DNA of 64,000 nt. Origin: Natronorubrum thiooxidans (GTDB taxonomy: Archaea; Halobacteriota; Halobacteria; Halobacteriales; Natrialbaceae). Made by a program: the position numbers and the translations under genes. Below are positions 57,791-64,000 of the stretch, piece by piece. The notes under the pieces are model-generated. The model did no database searches and had not been told where the DNA came from. It saw only the letters and a list, made by a program, of their open reading frames with translations. The stretch lies in contig NZ_FTNR01000011.1 in NCBI RefSeq assembly GCF_900156475.1, positions 62,001 to 126,000 on the forward strand, read 5' to 3'. Positions within the stretch are counted from its first letter, which is position 1. The number at the start of each line of letters is the position of its first letter.

Positions 57791-58519
57791 ATGGACGAGG
57801 ACGCCGTGGATTCACCCGACTCCGAAATGATCCAGTGGCGACGCGACGCCTCGACGTCTCGAACCGTTCGTCTCCTGTGGTCGTTCGGTGTCGGCACGTT
57901 CTTCGCCGCGATCGGAATCATCGTCTTCTGGCGACTGTACGATCTTGCCAGCCAGATCGGGACCGGATCGATCGTCATCGCCTTCTTCGCCGCACTCGTC
58001 GTGACCGTGTTCGCCTTCGCCGCGACCAGCAACACCGACCAACGAGTCGCAGCCCTCTCTCGTCGGCTGCCGGTCGACCTGCCAACGGGGCCGGGGCTCC
58101 AGCGCGCGGCAGACGCAGCCCTCGGAACCATCGCGATGATAGCCATCATTGGCGCGCTGATGATCGTTGGTCGAATCGTCTCCCAACGGGAGCTATTAGC
58201 GGTCGGTGCCGGTCCGTTTACCGGGCTGGCCGCGTTATCGATCCCGCTCGCGCTTCTCGCGCTTGCCCTCGCCTCGTTTCTGCGCTCCGTCGGCGCACTC
58301 GACCGCGAGGAGCGGACGATCTATCTCTACGAACCGGAGCAGGCAATCGATCTCGAGTTGATCGAGGGGATCTCTGCGCGCCGACTCGGCGACACCACGA
58401 TCCTGACACTCGAGTACGCCCAGCCGGACGGTCAGTACGTCGCCGGCCCGCGGCGGCTCATCGTTCCGCCGAACGTCGCTCACGAACTGCAGTCACTCGT
58501 CGAGAAGAGCGCCGCCTAA
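57791..58519 (+). CDS. Membrane protein with C-terminal PH-like domain
   Basis: 242 residues from the ATG at 57791 (MDEDAVDSPDSEMIQWRRDA). Four hydrophobic helices can be seen: VRLLWSFGVGTFFAAIGIIV, TGSIVIAFFAALVVTVFAFA, LGTIAMIAIIGALMIVGRIV and FTGLAALSIPLALLALALAS. The C-terminal 75 residues are beta-rich (ERTIYLYEPEQAIDLELIEG, then GDTTILTLEYAQPDGQYVAG) and resemble a bacterial PH domain. The architecture matches the protein at 47785 in a loose way. Function unknown. The gene follows a PiT permease and faces the convergent trpS gene. Confidence 0.65.
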   Translation: MDEDAVDSPDSEMIQWRRDASTSRTVRLLWSFGVGTFFAAIGIIVFWRLYDLASQIGTGSIVIAFFAALVVTVFAFAATSNTDQRVAALSRRLPVDLPTGPGLQRAADAALGTIAMIAIIGALMIVGRIVSQRELLAVGAGPFTGLAALSIPLALLALALASFLRSVGALDREERTIYLYEPEQAIDLELIEGISARRLGDTTILTLEYAQPDGQYVAGPRRLIVPPNVAHELQSLVEKSAA

Positions 58520-58540
58520 TCACGAAAACCGCCGCCCCTG

Positions 58541-60121
58541 TTATTGTCGCCGCGGCGACTCGAGTTCGATCTCGGCCGCCTCGAGCAGGTCCGCCACGTC
58601 CTCGCGTTTCTCTTGATGCTCCTCGAGGAATTCCTTCATCAACTGCGCCGCTTGCTCCTTACAGTCGCCACAGAGTCGCTCGCCCCCGACACACTCGTCG
58701 TAGACGCGTTTGGCGAACTCGTCGTCGTCACCGGCGAGCAGGTAGGCGTACAGCTCGTAGACGGGACACTCGTCGGCTTTCCCGCCTTTTTCGCGCTGTT
58801 CTGCGGCCGTCTCGCGACCGCCCGTGGTCGCCGATTTCACCTTGTTGTAGCCGTCTTCGGGGTCGTCGAGCAGGGAGATGTGGCTCGCTGGAATCGAGGA
58901 GGACATTTTGCCGCCGGTCAACCCGGTCATGAATCGGTGATAGATCGACGACGGCGGGCGGAAGCCGTAGCCGCCGGTGTCGACTTCGACCTGTCGGGCG
59001 AGTTCTTCGGCCTCGTCGCGGTCGATCTCGAAGGCGTCGATATGGTTCTCGTAGACGCGTTTTTCGCCGTCGATGGCGTCGATCAGCGCATCGAACGCTT
59101 CTTCGGTCGCCCGTCGGTCGGAAAACCGGGTCCGTGGCCGAATCGGCTCCATCCCGGCCTCGGTCAGCTTCGTCAGCACCGAACGCAGGACGTCCGCGGC
59201 GATGCCGAGTTCCGACAGTGGTGCCTCCTCGAGCGCCTCGGCGACGTGCACACAGCGCAGCGTGTCGTCGTCGAACTCGGCGGGCTCGAGTCGCTCGTGG
59301 AACTCCGCGACGAGGTCGCGTTCGACGGGCTCGAGTTCGAAGCTGGCGTAGGCCTCCGAGACCTTGAAAAAGCGCATCCGTTCGGCGAGGTCTCGAGCCA
59401 GCCGAACATGGGGGTCCTGGTCCGGGCCGACGGGGATCACAGTCGGCTTGGGCTCCTCGAGTTGCGGATAGAGGATGTCGGCCATCTGGGTGACGACCGA
59501 CTGCATGTGCGAGACGTCGGTCTCGCCGTCGAAGCCGTAGATTGCCTGGAGCTCCGAGAAGTTGGCCTCAGCACCGAGTTCGAACGCGAGATCCTGCACC
59601 TCTCGGTTTGCCGACTGGCGGTAGAGTTCGCCCGCTTCGGGGTCGAAGCCGAGTGCCAACAGCGAGAGGAGATAGTTGCGTGCGTGCTCGTCGATCTCAT
59701 CCCAGCTCATCCCGCGGGCAGAGTTGGCCTCTAAGTCGGCGATCAGCGCGTAGGCGTCGGCCCCCTGCTGTTGGTGCCAGATGATCTCGTCGAAGACGAG
59801 TTTGTGGCCGATGTGGGGATCGCCGGTCGGCATAAAGCCCGAGAGGACCGCCGCGGGCTCGTCGTTTTGCAGTGCCCGTGCGACGGGTCGGTAATCTCGG
59901 TGGCCGAAGATGACGCCGCGGCGCATCAGATAGTGGGGGTTCGGAACCTCCTCGAGCACCGCGTCGAACTCCTCGATACCGAACTCCTCGAACAGCTTCC
60001 GGTAGTCGGAGACGCTCGAGGATCCCCAGGGATCGAGCGCAACGTCATCAGCACCTGCAGCGCCGCCGTCGGGCAACGGTTCCCCCTGCTCTGACTCCTC
60101 GAGTTGATCGTCTCCGGTCAT
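58541..60121 (-). CDS. trpS: Tryptophanyl-tRNA synthetase
   Basis: 526 residues from the ATG at 60119-60121 (MTGDDQLEESEQGEPLPDGG); a longer frame upstream is a shadow. Class I signatures: PTGDPHIGHKLVFDEIIWHQ with HIGH, and MTGLTGGKMSSSIPASHISL with K-M-S-S-S. LPDGGAAGADDVALDPWGSS is a haloarchaeal N-terminal extension; the archaeal catalytic domain starts near residue 40. IPVGPDQDPHVRLARDLAER and GDCKEQAAQLMKEFLEEHQE are family blocks. It charges tRNA-Trp. The protein is longer than bacterial TrpS (about 330), in line with the archaeal-eukaryotic type. The gene is divergent from ogt and within 3 kb of endA, a linkage also known in other haloarchaea. Confidence 0.95.
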   Translation of the reverse strand: MTGDDQLEESEQGEPLPDGGAAGADDVALDPWGSSSVSDYRKLFEEFGIEEFDAVLEEVPNPHYLMRRGVIFGHRDYRPVARALQNDEPAAVLSGFMPTGDPHIGHKLVFDEIIWHQQQGADAYALIADLEANSARGMSWDEIDEHARNYLLSLLALGFDPEAGELYRQSANREVQDLAFELGAEANFSELQAIYGFDGETDVSHMQSVVTQMADILYPQLEEPKPTVIPVGPDQDPHVRLARDLAERMRFFKVSEAYASFELEPVERDLVAEFHERLEPAEFDDDTLRCVHVAEALEEAPLSELGIAADVLRSVLTKLTEAGMEPIRPRTRFSDRRATEEAFDALIDAIDGEKRVYENHIDAFEIDRDEAEELARQVEVDTGGYGFRPPSSIYHRFMTGLTGGKMSSSIPASHISLLDDPEDGYNKVKSATTGGRETAAEQREKGGKADECPVYELYAYLLAGDDDEFAKRVYDECVGGERLCGDCKEQAAQLMKEFLEEHQEKREDVADLLEAAEIELESPRRQ

Positions 60122-60233
60122 TACTGACTGCTTTGGCGCGCCAGCGCGCAAAAGGCTTCGGCTTCGCTGCGAGATCGACTCTCGCCAGCCGCGCCGAGAG
60201 CGTAAAGCACCTGGCCGACGAACGATGCGACCG

Positions 60234-60635
60234 ATGCAGATTCGATTGTTCGGCCACGAACGCGAGATCGACGACTCGAGGACCGACGCAGCGCCGGCGA
60301 CGATCGACGAGCAACTCGGCGAGTACGAAGCCGGTGAGCGGACGGCGTTCGATCTCGAGATCGAGTATCCGGACGACTTCACGGGGGCCGTCATGCAGGC
60401 GATGATGCGTATTCCCGCCGGCGAGACACGAACGTACGGCGACATCGCAGCTGCCCTCGAAACGGCCCCGGTCGCTGTCGGCCAGGCCTGCGGTCGAAAC
60501 CCCGTCCCCGTGATCGTCCCCTGTCACCGAGTCGTCGGCGTCGATTCGCTCACCGGCTACGGCGGCGGGCTGGACCTGAAACGGCAACTGCTCGAGCACG
60601 AGGGGGCGGCGATTCCCGGCTCGTCGGAGTCCTGA
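60234..60635 (+). CDS. ogt: Methylated-DNA-protein cysteine methyltransferase, short form
   Basis: 133 residues from the ATG at 60234 (MQIRLFGHEREIDDSRTDAA); an ATG three codons earlier is the alternative. The active-site block VIVPCHRVVGVDSLTGYGGG has the Pro-Cys-His-Arg of MGMT with the alkyl-accepting Cys. MRIPAGETRTYGDIAAALET is the usual Y-G-x-I/L region that enters the DNA minor groove, and AVGQACGRNPVPVIVPCHR fits as well. The N-terminal domain is short. The protein removes methyl groups from O6-methylguanine in DNA. Cys presence rules out the Trp-bearing alkyltransferase-like subgroup. It is divergent from trpS (112 bp) and followed by the OCD-family gene on the same strand. Confidence 0.9.
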   Translation: MQIRLFGHEREIDDSRTDAAPATIDEQLGEYEAGERTAFDLEIEYPDDFTGAVMQAMMRIPAGETRTYGDIAAALETAPVAVGQACGRNPVPVIVPCHRVVGVDSLTGYGGGLDLKRQLLEHEGAAIPGSSES

Positions 60636-60688
60636 CCCGCTCGAACCCCTGTCAAACTGTTATACCGTTCCTGTGTGAGTGGTCGACT

Positions 60689-61618
60689 ATGGCTGGTTTC
60701 CCCATCCTGACGGACGATGCCGTCTACGCGCAGTTCAACTACGAGACCGTCGTCGACGCGATGCGTGACGCATTCGCCGAACGCGCCGCGGGAACGCTCG
60801 AGGCCCCGCCGCGCTGGTACGTCAACGCCGGCGCGGGCGAGCTGGTGTTCACCGTCGGAGCCGCAACCGGCCCGACGAACGCGTCCGGATTCCGCGTCTA
60901 CGGCAACTATCCCGACACTGGCGACGAACAGACGCAACTGGTGGCGGTCTTCGACGCGACCAGCGGCGCGTTCGAGGGCCTGCTCGTCGGCCACGCTACC
61001 GGTGGCCTGCGAACCGGCGGGATCGGCGGCGTCGCAATCGACGCGCTCGCTCCCGCCGACAGCGCAACACTCGGGGTTCTCGGCAGCGGCTTCCAGGCCC
61101 GAACGCAGGTCGGCGCGGCCTGTGCAGTCCGCGAGTTCGAGGAGGTACTGGTCTACAGCCCGACGGTCGAGAGCCGGACGACGTTCGCGGAGACGGTCGG
61201 CGAGGACGTCGACCTGCCGGTTCGGGCGGTCGACGATTCCAAATCCGTCGTCCACGCGGCCGACGTGCTGGTCTGTGCGACCAACAGCGAGACTCCCGTC
61301 TTCGATCCCGCCTGGCTCGAGCCCGGTATGCACGTGACGACGATCGGCCCGCGGTTCGAAGACGCCCACGAACTCCCGCTCGAGGTGGTCGACCGCGCCG
61401 ACGTCATCGCCACCGACTCGCTGCCGCAAGTCGACGACTACGACCGCTCGTACATCGCCTCCGGCACGGACCGCGAGCGGATGGTCGAACTCGCCACCGT
61501 GCTCGAAACGCCCGACTTGGGGCGGACATCCGACGACGAGGTCACGCTGTTTTGCTCGGTCGGGCTGGCCGGGACGGAGGTCGTCCTCGGGCGGCGGTTC
61601 CTCGAGGAGTTCGTCTAA
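60689..61618 (+). CDS. Ornithine cyclodeaminase/mu-crystallin family dehydrogenase
   Basis: 309 residues. ILTDDAVYAQFNYETVVDAM and FAERAAGTLEAPPRWYVNAG are the usual start. LVGHATGGLRTGGIGGVAID (R-T-G) is the substrate-binding Arg-Thr-Gly stretch, LGVLGSGFQARTQVGAACAV the NAD(P)-binding loop G-x-G-x-x-A, and VLVCATNSETPVFDPAWLEP the next conserved block. IGPRFEDAHELPLEVVDRAD and FCSVGLAGTEVVLGRRFL (end) complete the fold. Family members reduce or oxidise imino acids (ornithine, alanine, proline) or thiazoline compounds; the archaeal alanine dehydrogenase is a relative. The substrate is uncertain. It is convergent with the tubulin-like gene (28 bp). Confidence 0.88.
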   Translation: MAGFPILTDDAVYAQFNYETVVDAMRDAFAERAAGTLEAPPRWYVNAGAGELVFTVGAATGPTNASGFRVYGNYPDTGDEQTQLVAVFDATSGAFEGLLVGHATGGLRTGGIGGVAIDALAPADSATLGVLGSGFQARTQVGAACAVREFEEVLVYSPTVESRTTFAETVGEDVDLPVRAVDDSKSVVHAADVLVCATNSETPVFDPAWLEPGMHVTTIGPRFEDAHELPLEVVDRADVIATDSLPQVDDYDRSYIASGTDRERMVELATVLETPDLGRTSDDEVTLFCSVGLAGTEVVLGRRFLEEFV

Positions 61619-61646
61619 GCGGGTCGTGGCTGCGTAGCCGTTAGTT

Positions 61647-62798
61647 TCAGTCAGCCAGCGCCCGCAGCTCCTCGAGTCGTCCTGACTCGACGCCGGCCAG
61701 TACGACCGCGGCGAAGACCGTCTCGCCGTTGGATCGCGGTGCGTCCCCGCCCAGCACGCCGGTGCCGCCGACGGTCGACTGGAGCGTCCGGCGGCCCTCG
61801 GCGATCGCCTGCCGGTTGAGCCAGGCTGGCGGCCCACCGACGATCAGCAGGCCGCGCTCGGCCGTCTCGGGGTCGCACTCCAAAGAGAGTTTTCCGCGAA
61901 TCCCCTTACGAACGACGGTCTCGACGGCGCTGACGGCCTCGCTCGTCTCGACCTCTCGCTCCGTCGGCAGGAGGCCGAGGCCGAACCGTGAACTGGTCGT
62001 CTCGACCGCCTGCTCGCCATAGCCGAGGCTGACGACGGCCGACTCGGTACCGAGGATCCGCTCGATGTCGCTTGCATCGATGACGTTCTGCGCGACAGCC
62101 CCAGTCGACTCGCCGTCACCGCCGGCGAAGATGGCTGCGACTCGAGTCGCCAGCTCGCGGTTAGACCGATTCCTCGCGTCTGCGACCGTCTCGCCGGGCC
62201 GAAGCCACGTCTCGTTGTCGAACAGCATGATCGCGCTCGCGACGCCCTCGAGGGCCTCGAGTGTCCGGATCGCGTGCGACGCGGCGGCCGGCCGCGGTGG
62301 CTCATCGCTTTCGGTGGTCGCGGTCATCCCCGCGTGTGGCCCGCGGTCGGCCGCCACAACGTCGGGATCGAACTCCCGGTCGGCCGGCAGCGTCGCGAGG
62401 ACGTACACCGGCGCGTCGACGGCCCGCTGAAGTGCGGCGACCAGCGCGGGTGCCGTCGGCCCGCCGGTCGTGCCGCCGAGGCCGACCGTAACGAGAACGG
62501 CGTCGGGAGCCGTCGACCCGCTTCGTTCGCGTACCGCGAGGAGGTCGTCGACGACGTTCTGGCCGCTTTCGAAGCCCTGCTCGAGGTCGCCCTCGAGCCC
62601 AGCCGATTCCTCGAGGGCAGTCCCCTGTCCGTACTTGGCACGGTGTGACTCCGGGATGACGGTTCCCTGGAGGGACGCTTCGTCCGTATCGAACGCGAAG
62701 ACGTCAGTGAGAAACGGGTGATCCGCCGGCTCTGCGGCCCGAATCGCGTCGGCGAGTCGACAGCCCGCGCCGCCGAGTCCGACTACCTCGAGTTGCAT
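61647..62798 (-). CDS. Divergent tubulin/FtsZ-superfamily protein
   Basis: 383 residues from the ATG at 62796-62798 (MQLEVVGLGGAGCRLADAIR); an earlier frame is less likely. The N-terminal Rossmann loop GLGGAGCRLADAI is FtsZ-like. The family signature GGGTGTG is altered to GLGGTTGGPTAPAL at about residues 106-119, so GTP binding is uncertain. VTVGLGGTTGG is followed by PVYVLATLPADREFDPDVVA (T4/T5 region), then MLFDNETWLRPGETVADARN (R-N near the T6 position) and NRSNRELATRVAAIFAGGDG, typical of the superfamily. The C-terminal domain is present (GLGLLPTEREVETSEAVSAV). Haloarchaea have several such proteins (CetZ, FtsZ3-type) that control cell shape. I cannot place it more exactly. It is 85 bp downstream of endA, on the same strand. 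Confidence 0.8.
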   Translation of the reverse strand: MQLEVVGLGGAGCRLADAIRAAEPADHPFLTDVFAFDTDEASLQGTVIPESHRAKYGQGTALEESAGLEGDLEQGFESGQNVVDDLLAVRERSGSTAPDAVLVTVGLGGTTGGPTAPALVAALQRAVDAPVYVLATLPADREFDPDVVAADRGPHAGMTATTESDEPPRPAAASHAIRTLEALEGVASAIMLFDNETWLRPGETVADARNRSNRELATRVAAIFAGGDGESTGAVAQNVIDASDIERILGTESAVVSLGYGEQAVETTSSRFGLGLLPTEREVETSEAVSAVETVVRKGIRGKLSLECDPETAERGLLIVGGPPAWLNRQAIAEGRRTLQSTVGGTGVLGGDAPRSNGETVFAAVVLAGVESGRLEELRALAD

Positions 62799-62883
62799 GC
62801 TGGAATCCTCGTTCGTGGAGACTTTTATAATTCCGTTCACAAGGGAGCGAGACGAAGCCGACTCGACAGCGACGCCGGTCTTT

Positions 62884-63939
62884 TCAGGGTGTCAGCCGCT
62901 CGATCGACCACCAGTCGATTGCGCCGTCGTCGGCGACGAGGGCGAACACCATCGTCTTGCGCACGCCGTGGGCCAGGCGCACGTCGAGGGCGAGGTCGCG
63001 TGGCTCGAAGACGTGGTCGTCGGGATGGACCCGAATCAGCAACTCGGAGTGACCGAGATTCTCGACGGACTCGACGTTCGCATACGTTCGGAAGTCCGCG
63101 CCGAACTTGTAGCCCGTCTTGGGGACGACGTCGCGCTCGCGCAGGGCAGTGTAGACCGCCAGCCGGCGGGTAAAGCGCTCGCCTTCGACTTCGCGGCCCC
63201 GTTTTCGGACTGTCTCCGGCTCGAGGTCGATCACGCCGCGTTCGGCGAGAGACGCCGCCTCGAGCAGCGAACACTGGAGCGTCGGCTCGTCGTACTCCCG
63301 CCCCTCGAGCGGCTGGCCGTAGAAGCCGCGCTCGTAGAGGTCGAGCGGGGGCTCCCAGACGACAACGCGGTCCTCGAGCAGGTCGGCGTTACAGCCCTCG
63401 GGCAGCGCCGCCGTCGACGAGCCCGAGGGATCGCGCTCCGAGACCTCGAAGTAGGTAATCTCGCTCTCCTCGTCGACGACGGCGAGCACGCCGGCCTCGA
63501 GTTCGGCCGTCGGCACGTCGGTTCGCTCGCCAAGTACCCGCAGGGCGTACTCGATCTCGCCGTCGCTGGGGCCTTTGCCGCGCGGGAACACCGCGAAATC
63601 GGTCTCGCCTTCGGGCGGGTCGGCGATCCAGGGTTCGCGGGCCGGCGAAAGGTAAAAGCCACGCTCTCGTAGGTCAGCGTAGACGAGGAATCGGACGCCG
63701 AACTTTTCGCCGGGTTCGCGGGCCATAAATGAGCGGAACTCGAGTCGCTCGCCCGACTCGGTGACGACGGCCGCGAGGTCGCCCCGATAGAGCAGGTGGG
63801 CCGCCTCGACGGGTCCGAGCGCGATCTCGTTTCCCTCGAGCGGATAGCCATACCCCCGTGAATCGTGATAGCGCTGGCGTGCGTCGCCGCCCACGCGGAT
63901 GACGCCTGCCGCTTCGTCGAACCGCCCCTCGAGTGTCAT
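62884..63939 (-). CDS. endA: tRNA-splicing endonuclease, fused two-repeat form
   Basis: 351 residues. Two endonuclease repeats are fused: the first, about residues 1-165 (GYGYPLEGNEIALGPVEAAH, KFGVRFLVYADLRERGFYLS), is degenerate, and the second, 166-351, is catalytic. The catalytic triad can be placed at Tyr286 (GADFRTYANVES), His297 (NLGHSELLIRV) and Lys328 (AHGVRKTMVFALV). This length and layout is the euryarchaeal homodimer of double units. It cuts tRNA introns at bulge-helix-bulge structures; in haloarchaea the tRNA-Trp and tRNA-Met genes have such introns. It is the first gene of a probable operon with the tubulin-like protein, and is located a short way from trpS. Start ATG at 63937-63939. 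Confidence 0.95.
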   Translation of the reverse strand: MTLEGRFDEAAGVIRVGGDARQRYHDSRGYGYPLEGNEIALGPVEAAHLLYRGDLAAVVTESGERLEFRSFMAREPGEKFGVRFLVYADLRERGFYLSPAREPWIADPPEGETDFAVFPRGKGPSDGEIEYALRVLGERTDVPTAELEAGVLAVVDEESEITYFEVSERDPSGSSTAALPEGCNADLLEDRVVVWEPPLDLYERGFYGQPLEGREYDEPTLQCSLLEAASLAERGVIDLEPETVRKRGREVEGERFTRRLAVYTALRERDVVPKTGYKFGADFRTYANVESVENLGHSELLIRVHPDDHVFEPRDLALDVRLAHGVRKTMVFALVADDGAIDWWSIERLTP

Positions 63940-64000
63940 ACCCGGGCGTTGGCTGTCCGGAACTAAGTGACTGCGGATCGGTTCTCACTCGATTTTGTGA
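63940..64000. other. Window end, upstream region of endA
   Basis: Only 61 bp. Nothing further can be recognised beyond the likely start of the endA promoter region. Confidence 0.4.

Overview
The window is haloarchaeal chromosome. The proteins are strongly acidic, CTC-GAG (Leu-Glu) codon pairs are very common, promoters have archaeal TATA boxes, and there is a halobacterial-type 2Fe-2S ferredoxin, an archaeal tRNA-splicing endonuclease, a PGF-CTERM surface protein and an ISH1-like insertion sequence. The gene content would fit a member of the Natrialbales/Halobacteriales; I cannot name the genus from the sequence.

Region 1 (1-12.4 kb) is a glycan-assembly island with visibly lower GC in its first 10.5 kb. 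It holds a partial multi-pass membrane protein (possibly a GT-C transferase), a GT8-like enzyme, four GT4 and two GT2 glycosyltransferases, a sulfatase/phosphatase-superfamily enzyme and a one-piece ABC exporter that could flip a lipid-linked glycan. Orientation changes many times. One gene (6695-7417) is dead, with two in-frame stops; an intact paralogue lies at 14387-15127.

Region 2 (12.6-25.5 kb) makes nucleotide sugars. It carries a complete dTDP-rhamnose set (rmlC, rmlA, rmlD, rmlB), a frameshifted GDP-mannose mannosyl hydrolase, two NAD-dependent sugar epimerases, an AglF-like sugar-1-phosphate nucleotidyltransferase and a UDP-glucose 6-dehydrogenase cut in two by a 1120-bp IS5/ISH1-type element with an exact 8-bp target duplication. 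Products of this region would feed the transferases of region 1 for S-layer glycosylation or exopolysaccharide.

Region 3 (25.5-33 kb) looks accessory. It has a decayed membrane-protein remnant, a PRC-barrel protein, two winged-helix regulators, a GC-rich inverted-repeat element, an overlapping gene pair ending in a coiled-coil protein, and two large secreted acidic surface proteins.

Region 4 (33-64 kb) is core-like, GC-rich chromosome. It includes a ferredoxin, three PiT-family permeases, a SLC13-type transporter, UspA, a membrane protein with 8-residue tandem repeats, hisA and hisB, Mn-dependent pyrophosphatase, TrkH, a TAXI-TRAP uptake operon, upp, trpS, ogt, an ornithine cyclodeaminase-family dehydrogenase, a divergent tubulin/FtsZ-like protein and endA. 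Conserved haloarchaeal proteins of unknown role fill the gaps. I saw no rRNA, tRNA or CRISPR array.
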